In this document: in pieces, positions 1 through 7,433 of the stretch | How the letters are laid out: the number at the start of each line of letters is the position of its first letter | Position numbering within the stretch: position 1 is the first letter of the stretch | NCBI GenBank assembly: GCA_017405845.1 | Contig: JAFQZQ010000028.1 | Span: 1 to 45,212, forward strand | Length of the DNA: 45,212 nt | Direction: 5' to 3' | DNA from: Mogibacterium sp. | GTDB lineage: Bacteria; Bacillota; Clostridia; Peptostreptococcales; Anaerovoracaceae | Made by a program: the position numbers and the translations under genes | Notes under the pieces: generated by a model | What the model saw: the letters and a program-made list of their open reading frames with translations, nothing else | Database searches by the model: none | What the model was told of the DNA's origin: nothing

Positions 1-34
1 CTTTTTCAAATGGATTAAGACGTTTTCTGCTCAT
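1..34 (-). CDS. 5' end of an unknown gene of the integrative element (partial)
   Basis: Only the first 11 codons are inside the window (protein begins MSRKRLNPFEK), reading leftwards. The start is supported by an AAAGGAG ribosome binding site 6 to 7 bases upstream on the minus strand (about 41-47). It is divergent from the gene at 161, so about 125 bp between them must hold the promoters of both. The product is too short to identify. Its place at the inner side of an integrase module suggests an element gene. Confidence 0.55.
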   Translation of the reverse strand, partial: MSRKRLNPFEK

Positions 35-160
35 TGGTTTCTCCTTTATGAGGATCGCGGTGATCTCTCTGAGTGATTAAATGATAGCAGTCTACTGTGA
101 ATTAATCCATTCGCCGTGTCCACTTTTAGAATAGCAGCACTGTTATTTATGGAGCCACAT

Positions 161-1090
161 ATGAAGCAAGTTGTAGCAAAAGATGACCTGGACAATCTGA
201 AACTCAGGATTTCTCCCGTAGGGGTCAGAATGGCAGACGGCAGCATCAGAGTGATGAAGCATGCTGAACTGTTGCCGCTCTACTATCTGATCCCTGAAGA
301 GATCCTGTCTAAGTGTGGTGTTGAGTTGAACCGCATTGAGCGTATTCTTTGTGTGCTGTTTAGCGATCCTGTTGCGATAGATATCGTGGAGAGCGACCTG
401 TTCATGCAATGCATCATGGATTGCTATGCGTATATGGCCTGGAAGTATCTTTGTCCGGATATCCCATTCAAGGAGATCTTCTCGATCAATGAGCCTTCCT
501 GGAGGCTAGCTCAGGCTATTCATATATGGATCAACGAAATATTTGAACTCGACCTGATACCTCCGTTCAGGGAATACTGTGTGGATATGAAAGCCTTTAT
601 TCCCTATCCACCAATTGAAGTTGTGAGCTATATCATGTCAACAGCAGTGTCAAGTGCAGTAGAGCGTTATAATCTGCAGCCAATAATAGATACTGCTAAG
701 GAATATAGGTGCTTCGAAGACTTTGATGACAGAAACAGCAATCAGAAGAACGACTTCATTCGCAAGTGGTATCACACGAGGACTAAACACCCTCAGGTAT
801 CGTTTGAAGGATATCAGGAGTGGTACAGAGAATCATATGATGATGAATTTGAGATTGAGGATCCCATCAGCTCTTTTGAAGATGAAGTCGTAGAGAACGT
901 TGACGTGGAGAAGTTCCTGTCCAAACTTGATGAGAAAGATAAGCAAATACTTCAGTTACGCCAGGATGGCTACACTTATAAAGAGATCGCTGAAAAGGTC
1001 GGATTCAAAACGCACAGTGCAGTCGGCAAGCGGATAAACAAGATCGGCAGAATGTATGAGAACTACTCAGGTCTGAACTTCGGATTCTGA
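161..1090 (+). CDS. Unknown 309-aa protein with a C-terminal sigma-region-4-like HTH
   Basis: I do not recognise the N-terminal 240 residues. The last ~50 residues (LDEKDKQILQLRQDGYTYKEIAEKVG) look like sigma-70 region 4 / LuxR-type helix-turn-helix: an acidic lead-in, 'ILQLR.DGYTYKEIAE.VG' as the first helices, then a basic recognition helix with KRINKI. An in-frame ATG lies upstream at 116, but ATG 161 is chosen because GGAG sits 6 bases before it. The gene heads the integrase module and is followed by an intrinsic terminator. It may be a sigma-like or transcriptional activator of the element. Function is inferred only from the HTH. Confidence 0.7.
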   Translation: MKQVVAKDDLDNLKLRISPVGVRMADGSIRVMKHAELLPLYYLIPEEILSKCGVELNRIERILCVLFSDPVAIDIVESDLFMQCIMDCYAYMAWKYLCPDIPFKEIFSINEPSWRLAQAIHIWINEIFELDLIPPFREYCVDMKAFIPYPPIEVVSYIMSTAVSSAVERYNLQPIIDTAKEYRCFEDFDDRNSNQKNDFIRKWYHTRTKHPQVSFEGYQEWYRESYDDEFEIEDPISSFEDEVVENVDVEKFLSKLDEKDKQILQLRQDGYTYKEIAEKVGFKTHSAVGKRINKIGRMYENYSGLNFGF

Positions 1091-1116
1091 CCCTTAATTG
1101 AATATGTTATTACACT

Positions 1117-1144
1117 GGAGCTCCCTTTACCGGGAGCTTTTTTG
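1117..1144 (+). terminator. Intrinsic terminator after the HTH gene
   Basis: A 7-bp stem AGCTCCC/GGGAGCT (1119-1125 with 1132-1138), a 6-base loop and a run of six T. It separates the HTH gene from the ATPase gene, so the ATPase needs read-through or a promoter in the ~30 bp that follow. Confidence 0.8.
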
Positions 1145-1171
1145 ATTGAACAAAAAAGAAAGAGGTTATTA

Positions 1172-2191
1172 ATGATCGATAATTTAATGTTTATAGATGC
1201 GCAGGAGCTTCTAATGACTCCTGTGAACAAGCCACAGTTTCTTGTGGATGATCTGATCCCAAGCGGGGTCAGTATAATAGCCGGCGATGAAAAAGCCGGC
1301 AAGAGCTGGATGATGCTTCATCTGGCTCTTTGCGTGGCACAGGGAAAGGACTTTCTTGGTCACCATGTAAATCAGGGCATCGTGTTCTATCTAAGTCTTG
1401 AGGATTCGATAGGCAGGCTTCAGGACAGGCTGTTCAAGCTGGCAGATGAAATGTCTTTTGGGAAGCTCTACCTCTCTACCAAGTGTGCTTCACTTGCAGA
1501 CGGTCTAATAGAGCAGCTGACCAGGATCGTTGAGAGGATGCCTGATGTAAGGTTATTCATAATAGATACCCTGCAGCTGGTCAGAGGAAGCGATAAAGAC
1601 ATCAGTTATGCCAATGACTATGCTGACATAGCAAAGATCAAAGAGTTCGCGATGGAATACGGACTGTCGATCTTCCTGGTCCACCACCTGAGAAAGCAGG
1701 GAGACTCCCGCAACATGTTCAACAGATTCAATGGTACAAAAGGGATCACAGGTGCTGTTGATACTATGTTTCTACTGGATAAGGAGAATGAATACTCAGA
1801 CAAAGCTACTCTTTGCATCAAGGGAAGAGATCTTCAATACCGCGAGCTCACGATTCGCTTCACTGACTTCAAATGGGAATTGATCAGTGAGAAGACTCTG
1901 GAGCAGATAAGCCAGGAGCACACGCCTGAGATAATGTTTACACTCATAGACTTCCTGAAGGAACGCAGATCATGGAGAGGTTCAGCTACCGAATTACTTG
2001 AGGAGCTTGGCGATAAGTCGGTCGCGCCAAATGTTCTTACCAAGTATGTGAATCAGTACCGCCTGAGCCTCTTACTTGATGAAGGGATAGAGTACACCTA
2101 CAGAAGAAACCATTCTGAAGGCAGAGTTCTCTCCTTCCAAATCTGTGACGGCTGTGACGGTCGTGACGGTCAGGAGGGCTACTCCCGCTAA
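1172..2191 (+). CDS. RepA-like AAA (RecA-fold) ATPase of a mobile element
   Basis: A 339-aa AAA_25/RepA-type helicase-like ATPase. Walker A is GDEKAGKS (residues 38-45), Walker B is the hydrophobic strand ending in D of 'LFIIDTLQL' (~130), and a sensor-type 'VHHLRKQ' follows. Such ATPases act in replication of plasmids and integrative elements, where they form hexamers. ATG 1172 is preferred over 1142 because AGAGG precedes it. The last 15 residues are an odd low-complexity tail rich in CDG/RDG repeats (residues 324-335), encoded by the 9-bp-spaced GTGAC array that also carries the start of the integrase gene in another frame. The C-terminal third is unassigned. Confidence 0.8.
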   Translation: MIDNLMFIDAQELLMTPVNKPQFLVDDLIPSGVSIIAGDEKAGKSWMMLHLALCVAQGKDFLGHHVNQGIVFYLSLEDSIGRLQDRLFKLADEMSFGKLYLSTKCASLADGLIEQLTRIVERMPDVRLFIIDTLQLVRGSDKDISYANDYADIAKIKEFAMEYGLSIFLVHHLRKQGDSRNMFNRFNGTKGITGAVDTMFLLDKENEYSDKATLCIKGRDLQYRELTIRFTDFKWELISEKTLEQISQEHTPEIMFTLIDFLKERRSWRGSATELLEELGDKSVAPNVLTKYVNQYRLSLLLDEGIEYTYRRNHSEGRVLSFQICDGCDGRDGQEGYSR

Positions 2192-2213
2192 CACTGTCAC
2201 AGCTGTCACGACC
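2145..2213. repeat. GTGAC/GTCAC pentamer array at the ATPase-integrase junction
   Basis: GTGAC occurs at 2145, 2154 and 2163 (9-bp steps) and its reverse complement GTCAC at 2196 and 2205 (again a 9-bp step). The outer arms form a perfect 9-bp inverted repeat, GGTCGTGAC (2159-2167) with GTCACGACC (2205-2213). The array overlaps two coding frames. It could be a protein-binding array, a cruciform, or an mRNA hairpin controlling integrase translation. Confidence 0.6.
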
Positions 2214-3473
2214 GACACGCATGATCCTTCGGTGTCTTTTACTCCCGAAGAAACTTTGGCGTTCCTTGAGAACAATGGTATCATTGATTTGAGGGACGTC
2301 GAAGATAATATGAGAAAAGCACGAAAGGAGAAGATTCTTAAAGAACACCCTTATAAGATATATCAGGGCAAAGATGGCAGGTGGAGAACTTATCTGCAGG
2401 ATGATTCCAAAGCGGAAGGTCGCAGGCTGATCGTAAAAACAAAGCTTGAGGAATTGGAAGCATTATTATGCCAACACTATGAATCTATCAAAGCTGATAA
2501 ATTCAAAGATGTATGTACTCTTGAAAATCTGTACCCTGCATGGATCGAATATAAGAGTGTTCACGTATGTGAAACTACAGTAATACGTATCAAGAAAGAC
2601 TGGCGTAAGTATTATGAGAATGCCGCGATAGTCAAGAAGCCCATCAGGAAGATCACTAAACTTGAGATAGACACCTGGGTCCACAAGATGATCCGCGAGC
2701 ATGGGATGAATGCTCATAAGTACGGCAATTTCTCAGTCATACTCAGACAGATGCTCGAATTCGCTGTAGACAGCGAGATCATAGAAAAGAATCTGTTTCT
2801 GGATGTCAGGATCAACAGGCGAAGGGTTCTGGTTCCGGAGGTGAAAAAGCCTGACCATACTCAGGTGTTCACCAAGTCAGAAGAAATCATGCTCATAGAA
2901 AGAGCGTGGAAAGCCTTCAATAAGAGAGAGAACTATAAACAGTGGTATGTGCCTCTTGCAGTGATCTTTCTCTTCTATACAGGTCTTCGGATAGGTGAGA
3001 TATCTGCTCTTAAGTTTGAGGATATTACAGGTAACAATATGCTGGTAAACAGGCTGGTCCGCTTCCCGACAGGGGAAATCGTTGATCACACCAAGGGAAC
3101 CTATGGCAGCAGAACAGTTCCGCTCATACCTCAAGCAGCGGAAATCATTGATCTGATAAGGACTCACCGGCAGGAAAAAGGTCTTGATATAGATGGTTAT
3201 ATATTCTGCCCAAACGGAAAACCTGTCAGCACCTACAATGCGATCGAAAGAGCGCTGAAGAAGTACTGTAAAAATCTTGGCATAGAAGAGCGCAGTCCTC
3301 ATAAGGAGCGAAAGACCTTCACCTCTGCTCTTATAAGCAATGGTGTCAGCATCAACACAGCCAGGCAGCTTGCCGGGCATGTTGATGAGAGGACTACTCT
3401 GAACAATTACTGCTATGACAGGAGCGAGGATGATGAAAAACTTGCTCAGATCACATACGCTTTGACCAGTTAA
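2145..3473 (+). CDS. int: Tyrosine recombinase (integrase) of the integrative element
   Basis: Phage/Tn916-like integrase that would catalyse site-specific integration and excision. An AP2-like/arm-binding N-terminus ('YKIYQGKDGRWRTYL') is followed by a SAM-like core-binding region and the catalytic domain. The catalytic domain has box I 'TGLRIGE' (Arg), box II 'PHKERKT' (His-x-x-Arg), 'LAGH' and the nucleophile Tyr in 'LNNYCYD' near the C-terminus. The start is uncertain. The longest frame begins at GTG 2145, inside the ATPase gene, with no clear ribosome binding site. GTG 2154, GTG 2163 and ATG 2310 (just before the conserved part) are alternatives. It ends 155 bp from the 3' end of tRNA-Thr, the usual arrangement for an integrase next to its attachment site. 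Confidence 0.88.
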   Translation: MTAVTVVTVRRATPANTVTAVTTDTHDPSVSFTPEETLAFLENNGIIDLRDVEDNMRKARKEKILKEHPYKIYQGKDGRWRTYLQDDSKAEGRRLIVKTKLEELEALLCQHYESIKADKFKDVCTLENLYPAWIEYKSVHVCETTVIRIKKDWRKYYENAAIVKKPIRKITKLEIDTWVHKMIREHGMNAHKYGNFSVILRQMLEFAVDSEIIEKNLFLDVRINRRRVLVPEVKKPDHTQVFTKSEEIMLIERAWKAFNKRENYKQWYVPLAVIFLFYTGLRIGEISALKFEDITGNNMLVNRLVRFPTGEIVDHTKGTYGSRTVPLIPQAAEIIDLIRTHRQEKGLDIDGYIFCPNGKPVSTYNAIERALKKYCKNLGIEERSPHKERKTFTSALISNGVSINTARQLAGHVDERTTLNNYCYDRSEDDEKLAQITYALTS

Positions 3474-3490
3474 CACCCCAAAAACACCTA

Positions 3491-3558
3491 GTGTATTCAA
3501 AGTGTATCCAAGTGTATCCAGAAATATGGATACAACCACGCGACTTCACGTGTATTCT
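3491..3558. repeat. Likely integrase arm-type binding sites
   Basis: Five copies of a GTGTAT(T/C)CA-like motif lie between the integrase stop and the tRNA: direct copies at 3491, 3502 and 3512, an inverted copy TGGATACA at 3527-3534, and a further direct copy GTGTATTCT at 3550. Repeats of this size between int and attachment site are typical of arm sites bound by the N-terminal domain of tyrosine integrases or by excisionase. The role is inferred from position. Confidence 0.55.
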
Positions 3559-3596
3559 TCTAGCGCGTCAACCCCAGTAAAATCAACGGCTTCAAG

Positions 3597-3622
3597 AAAA
3601 AAGGTCTCCGTTTTCGGAGACC
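3597..3622 (-). terminator. Intrinsic terminator of the tRNA-Thr gene
   Basis: A perfect 8-bp stem GGTCTCCG/CGGAGACC (3603-3622) with a 4-base loop, followed on the minus strand by six T. It lies a few bases beyond the CCA end of the tRNA. Confidence 0.85.
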
Positions 3623-3628
3623 AATTCT

Positions 3629-3703
3629 TGGAGCTGATGGGGGGAGTCGAACCCCCAACCTTCTCGTTACGAATGAGATGCTCTGCCATTAAGCTACATC
3701 AGC
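3629..3703 (-). tRNA. tRNA-Thr, anticodon CGT
   Basis: A complete 75-nt cloverleaf including an encoded CCA. Acceptor GCTGATG/CATCAGC is fully paired, the D stem is GCTT/AGC type, the anticodon loop is TTCGTAA (anticodon CGT), the T stem is GGGGG/CCCCC with loop TTCGACT, and the discriminator is T. One oddity is that the last pair of the anticodon stem (31-39) is A-C, not a Watson-Crick pair. The 3' end faces the integrase gene, which suggests it serves as the integration target and that its 3' part may have been supplied by the element. Confidence 0.95.
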
Positions 3704-3713
3704 ATCAGCGCAT

Positions 3714-3740
3714 CGCGCTCTGTAAATATAACAGAGCGCG
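3714..3740. other. 10-bp hairpin upstream of tRNA-Thr
   Basis: A perfect stem CGCGCTCTGT/ACAGAGCGCG with a 7-base loop (AAATATA) between the small membrane gene and the tRNA 5' end. There is no T-run on either strand, so a processing or stabilising hairpin is more likely than a terminator. Confidence 0.45.
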
Positions 3741-3755
3741 ACTGATAATTCAATA

Positions 3756-3911
3756 TTATTCTTTGTCGTGGTCGAGTTTCGGTGCTTCCTCGGATACGAC
3801 CTGTACCAGTTTTGTTACCAGAAGTGCGACGTTAAGGAATGCGATAGCTACTGTGAGTCCGGTCGATGCGCCGGCTGCCTTCTTCATTATCTTGCTTGTA
3901 TCGAGCTTCAT
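3756..3911 (-). CDS. Small single-span membrane protein (51 aa), function unknown
   Basis: A 51-residue protein starting MKLDTSKIMKKAAG, with a basic N-terminus, one hydrophobic segment at residues ~18-39 ('GLTVAIAFLNVALLVTKL') and an acidic/charged tail ending in KLDHDKE. A GGGGG ribosome binding site lies 4 bases before the ATG. It follows the DUF1846 gene by 45 bp in the same direction and is probably co-transcribed with it. It is easily missed because of its length. I do not recognise a family. Confidence 0.7.
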   Translation of the reverse strand: MKLDTSKIMKKAAGASTGLTVAIAFLNVALLVTKLVQVVSEEAPKLDHDKE

Positions 3912-3956
3912 GTTTCCCCCTTTCGCCTGCGCTCAGCGCAGATTCAATGAGCAGAT

Positions 3957-5468
3957 TTATACTGAATACAGATTATTATTTGAAAACTCCGGATTCGAAG
4001 TTATGTCGATACCGAGCGCTCTTACCGCCCGCTCGTCTTTGTCTGAAAGGATGGCGGTGCAGTGCGCGATGCATCCGTTCAGGTTAGGGATCTCCTTGAG
4101 TGCGAGCTCTGCAAACGGGTTGATCAGCTTGGTGAGCGTGAGCGCCATAATGACCTCCTCGAGGTTGAGGCTGGTCTTGTCGTGGAGGATGCTCGCCTTT
4201 GTGCTCGACATGCTTTCGAAAATAGGAGGCGATATGATCAGCATGTCATCCTGAATGCCTGCCAGTTTCTTGATTGCGTTGAGCACCATGGCCGCTGTTG
4301 CCACCATTCTGCGCGAAGATCTGCCGGTCACGATGGTGCCGTCAGGCAGCTGCATGGCGGATACAACTACGTTCTCGTATCTCTCAGGGTTCTGCGCCCT
4401 CTTGATGTCTGCATATTCCTCTGCTGCTGCTACGACAGGTCTGTCGTATCTTGACGCGCCGACTTCCTCCATCAGCAGCTTGCACCTCTCAAGTGTCGAT
4501 GCCTCGATAGTTCCCTTTCTGTAGGAGCACTCAGCAATCAGATATCTGCGGATGATCTCCTGGATCGCTGCCTCTCTGCATACCTCGTCATCTGTAATAG
4601 CAAAGCCGCATCTGTTTACTCCCATGTCGGTAGGTGATTTATAGCCGTCATCCGATCCGGTGATGGCGTGGAGTATTCTCCTTAGTACCGGGAACGCGTC
4701 CACGTCTCTGTTGTAGTTGACCGCAGTCTGTCCGTAAGCGTCCAGATGGAACGGGTCGATCATATTGAAGTCCTTGAGGTCTGCTGTTGCTGCCTCGTAA
4801 GCGATGTTTACAGGGTGCTTCAGCGGCAGATTCCAGATAGGGAAGGTCTCAAACTTTGCGTATCTGGCCTTGCGTCCGCGTTTGTACTCGTGATAGACCT
4901 GCGAGAGCGATGTGGCCAGCTTGCCGGAGCCTCCGCCCGGGCCGGTAACGACGATCAGAGGCTTCGAAACCTCGATGTACGGGTTAGCTCCGTAGCCCGC
5001 CTCGGATACGATGGTATCCACGTCTGTAGGGTAGCCCTTTGTGAACATGTGCTTGTAGGTGCGTACGCCGCGTCTCTCGAGCTTGGCCATGAACTGGTTT
5101 ACAGATGGTGCGTCCTCATATCTTGTGACGACAACGGAGTTGACCGAGAGGTCATAACTTCTGAACGCGTCTATCAGTCTCATTACTTCAAGGTCGTATG
5201 TGATGCCGAAGTCCTGACGCGTTTTGCTCTTGATGATGTCGCCCGCATAGATGCAGATGATTATCTCTGCCTGATCGCTCATCCTCTGCAGGAGTTTGAT
5301 CTTGGCATTTTCGTCAAAACCGGGGAGCACTCTCATGGCGTGCTTGTCTTCGACGAGCTTGCCGCCGAACTCAAGGTAGAGACGGCCTTCGCCGCTGCTT
5401 ATCCTCTCGAGAATGTATTTTGACTGTTCTTCAATGTATTGCTCTGCGCTGAAACCCTCTTTGTACAT
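3957..5468 (-). CDS. DUF1846 family protein
   Basis: A 503-aa protein matching the DUF1846 family (about 500 aa, common in Firmicutes; structures exist but no firm function is known to me). It contains a glycine-rich P-loop-like motif 'GPGGGSGKLA' (~residue 177) and 'YGQTAVNYNRDVDAFPVL'. A GTG at 5474 is in frame, but ATG 5468 is chosen because GAGGGGG lies 5 bases before it. It sits 15 bp downstream of the DUF1934 gene and upstream of the 51-aa membrane gene, forming a three-gene operon. Cytoplasmic, with no signal peptide. The nucleotide-binding inference rests only on the glycine-rich loop. Confidence 0.88.
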   Translation of the reverse strand: MYKEGFSAEQYIEEQSKYILERISSGEGRLYLEFGGKLVEDKHAMRVLPGFDENAKIKLLQRMSDQAEIIICIYAGDIIKSKTRQDFGITYDLEVMRLIDAFRSYDLSVNSVVVTRYEDAPSVNQFMAKLERRGVRTYKHMFTKGYPTDVDTIVSEAGYGANPYIEVSKPLIVVTGPGGGSGKLATSLSQVYHEYKRGRKARYAKFETFPIWNLPLKHPVNIAYEAATADLKDFNMIDPFHLDAYGQTAVNYNRDVDAFPVLRRILHAITGSDDGYKSPTDMGVNRCGFAITDDEVCREAAIQEIIRRYLIAECSYRKGTIEASTLERCKLLMEEVGASRYDRPVVAAAEEYADIKRAQNPERYENVVVSAMQLPDGTIVTGRSSRRMVATAAMVLNAIKKLAGIQDDMLIISPPIFESMSSTKASILHDKTSLNLEEVIMALTLTKLINPFAELALKEIPNLNGCIAHCTAILSDKDERAVRALGIDITSNPEFSNNNLYSV

Positions 5469-5483
5469 ATTCACCCCCTCTGC

Positions 5484-5960
5484 TTATGAAGGCATTACCT
5501 CTATTTCCAGTATGTTTCGCCTCGAAAAAAACTTGTCGAATTTGATTTTATAGTCAACGGAAATCTTGCCGTAGCCTTCCTCGTCGAGATTATCTTCGAT
5601 CTTGTTGGTGTACACCTCAAGATTTACTGATGTCATCTTTGGGATCTGATATCTCGTTATGTTGAGGATGCCCGGTTTAAGCGTCATATCCATTCCTTCA
5701 TCGTCCTCATCCCTGACGTATTTGCGTATGCGAATAGTGCCGTCCTCGAGTTTGAACAGGGTACGGATATCTTCCGAACCGATGGCTTCCGTTTCCTCAT
5801 ATGTGATGTAAGTCGCGTTGTTGCGCGAATACACGGTACCCTCGGTAAGGATCTCCATCGAGTCTTCAAGCTCGAGCTCGCGGCGGAAAGCCTCACCGCT
5901 CGGTTTGAGATTCTCGATATATTGAGTGCTTTTGATCTTAAGATTTACGCTTTTTTTCAT
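5484..5960 (-). CDS. DUF1934 (YwiB-like) beta-barrel protein
   Basis: A 158-aa protein of the DUF1934/YwiB family, a lipocalin-like beta-barrel fold of unknown function in Firmicutes. The alternating strand pattern, the 'EGTVYSRNNATYITYEET' segment and the glycine turn before the C-terminal strand fit the family. No ribosome binding site precedes the ATG. Instead an extended -10 (TG-T-TATAAA / TAAAAT) lies 9 to 11 bases upstream, so translation probably starts on a leaderless or 3- to 5-base-leader mRNA. It is the first gene of an operon with DUF1846 and is divergent from htrA. Confidence 0.82.
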   Translation of the reverse strand: MKKSVNLKIKSTQYIENLKPSGEAFRRELELEDSMEILTEGTVYSRNNATYITYEETEAIGSEDIRTLFKLEDGTIRIRKYVRDEDDEGMDMTLKPGILNITRYQIPKMTSVNLEVYTNKIEDNLDEEGYGKISVDYKIKFDKFFSRRNILEIEVMPS

Positions 5961-5969
5961 AACAGGAAT

Positions 5970-5999
5970 ATTTTATAACATTTGACACAACTGACACAA
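5970..5999 (-). promoter_or_regulatory. Promoter of the DUF1934 operon (short-leader type)
   Basis: On the minus strand, an extended -10 with TG at 5980-5979 and TATAAA at 5977-5972 (TAAAAT at 5975-5970 overlaps), with TTGTGT 16 bases further upstream as a weak -35. The predicted start lies 3 to 5 bases before the ATG at 5960. Confidence 0.55.
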
Positions 6000-6011
6000 T
6001 ATCGACATATT
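5982..6011 (+). promoter_or_regulatory. Sigma-A-like promoter of htrA
   Basis: A consensus -35 TTGACA (5982-5987) and a -10 of CATATT (6006-6011, 18-base spacer) or ACATAT (6005-6010, 17). It implies a leader of about 110 bases before htrA. It overlaps the oppositely directed DUF1934 promoter, so the two may interfere. Confidence 0.5.
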
Positions 6012-6099
6012 TGAAATCTTTAATTATTGATGTACAATTACTTCGTTATTTAAGTTTAATTTTAGTTTCAATCTTTACTATCATATATGGAAAGGAAAC

Positions 6100-6149
6100 G
6101 GCAGCAGGGAGGCTGCCCTATGGGTAATGAATATGGACGAGCAAGATAA
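6100..6149 (+). promoter_or_regulatory. htrA leader: hairpin containing the ribosome binding site, plus overlapping short reading frame
   Basis: GGCAGC (6100-6105) pairs with GCTGCC (6112-6117). The loop between them holds AGGGAG of the ribosome binding site AGGGAGG (6106-6112), whose last G is in the stem. The ATG at best spacing (7 bases) is 6120, which opens a 9-codon frame (MGNEYGRAR, stop 6147-6149) that overlaps the htrA start in another frame. The htrA ATGs at 6127 and 6133 are 14 and 20 bases from the ribosome binding site. This suggests translational control of htrA, possibly by temperature or coupling. Confidence 0.45.
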
Positions 6150-7410
6150 AAATTTAGTCAGTTTTGACAGCCCGGTCGAAGAACCGGAGCCGGTCGTCAA
6201 AACAGTCGAGATAGACTATCCTCAGACGACAGTCGAAGTTGAACCGGCTCACGCTGCTCCGGTCGGCCCTACACACACAAAGAAGAAAGAGAAAAAGTAT
6301 GTAACAAAAGGCGCGCTCATCGTCTGCATGATACTGACGATGATAATTAGTTCGCTGCTTGGCGCCTTCCTCGCCGGAACGTATGTATCAAAGCTTTCAG
6401 CTGACGGCAGGACCGCCAGAGAAGATTCTGAGCTGTCGCAGCTCAACCTCAGCGATGCTACCGGCAGCGATATGACCGTTTCGCAGATAGTCGACAAGAA
6501 CGAGAACGCGGTCGTCGAGATCGTTGTATCCGGAACTCAGCAGAACATGTGGGGACAGATGCAGCTTGTACAGGGTGCAGGCTCCGGCGTCATCGTAAGA
6601 GAAGACGGCTATATCGCCACAAACTACCACGTCATTCAGGGAGCCAACAAAGTGCAGGTAACGCTTCATAACGGCGAATCCTACCCTGCACAGATAGTCG
6701 GCAGTGATGCGGCAAATGATATTGCGGTTGTAAAAATTGAAGCAAAAGGTCTGACAACTGCCACAATAGGCGACAGCAGTACCGTAGATGTAGGTGACCT
6801 CGCAGTTGCGATCGGCAACCCGCTCGGACAGCTCGGCGGAACCGCGACAACAGGCATCATCAGTGCTCTCGACAGAACTCTCGATGTGGAAGGCACCACT
6901 CTCACTCTGATGCAGACAGACGCTGCTATCAACGGCGGAAACTCCGGCGGCGGCCTCTTCAACAGCAAGGGAGAGCTGATCGGCATCGTAGAGTCCAAGG
7001 CATCCGCGGTCGGAGTCGAAGGCCTCGCATTTGCGCTCCCGATCAACACTGTATCGCCTATAATCAACGATCTGATCGAGAACGGCGGCAATGCGCAGAC
7101 AGCAAACGCAACGCCTGCAGTAGGCGTCGTTATCAGCGACGTTTCGGAAGAGAACGCGCAGTACTACGGACTTGAATCCGCAGGCGTATACATCGCGCAG
7201 GTTACAGGCGAGAATGCCATGAAGGCAGGATTCCAGCCTGAGGACAGGATCGTATCCTTCAATGGCAAGGAGATCAAAGACAGCAACAGCTTCATCACAC
7301 TTGTAAGAAAGTGCAAGGTGGGCGATACTGTAACGATCGTGGTCAGCAGAAAGGGCCAGCAGATCGAGATCAAGACAGTTCTAGAAGAGCTTCAGCAACA
7401 GCAGCCTTAA
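6127..7410 (+). CDS. htrA: Membrane-anchored HtrA/DegP-like serine protease
   Basis: A 427-aa S1C protease for quality control of misfolded extracytoplasmic proteins. Domains: a cytoplasmic acidic/proline tail (1-58), one membrane span (~62-85), a trypsin-like domain with catalytic His168 ('TNYHVI'), Asp198 ('ANDIAVV') and Ser273 ('GGNSGGG'), and a C-terminal PDZ domain (~325-420). This is the usual Firmicute one-PDZ, N-anchored layout. Starts at 6127 and 6133 are both possible; both lie beyond a hairpin that carries the best ribosome binding site. It is monocistronic, with its own promoter and a strong terminator. It is the only plus-strand gene between the mobile element and the gcv operon. 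Confidence 0.95.
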   Translation: MNMDEQDKNLVSFDSPVEEPEPVVKTVEIDYPQTTVEVEPAHAAPVGPTHTKKKEKKYVTKGALIVCMILTMIISSLLGAFLAGTYVSKLSADGRTAREDSELSQLNLSDATGSDMTVSQIVDKNENAVVEIVVSGTQQNMWGQMQLVQGAGSGVIVREDGYIATNYHVIQGANKVQVTLHNGESYPAQIVGSDAANDIAVVKIEAKGLTTATIGDSSTVDVGDLAVAIGNPLGQLGGTATTGIISALDRTLDVEGTTLTLMQTDAAINGGNSGGGLFNSKGELIGIVESKASAVGVEGLAFALPINTVSPIINDLIENGGNAQTANATPAVGVVISDVSEENAQYYGLESAGVYIAQVTGENAMKAGFQPEDRIVSFNGKEIKDSNSFITLVRKCKVGDTVTIVVSRKGQQIEIKTVLEELQQQQP

Positions 7411-7433
7411 TCAGGGTCGGCAGACGCTAAAAG

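Noticed and set aside
2072..2284. Minus-strand frame rich in VTAVTV repeats
   Set aside because: It arises from the near-palindromic GTGAC/GTCAC array and is antisense to two better-supported genes.
3502..4254. 250-codon plus-strand frame across the tRNA and DUF1846
   Set aside because: It runs through a tRNA gene and the antisense of DUF1846 and has no ribosome binding site or domain.
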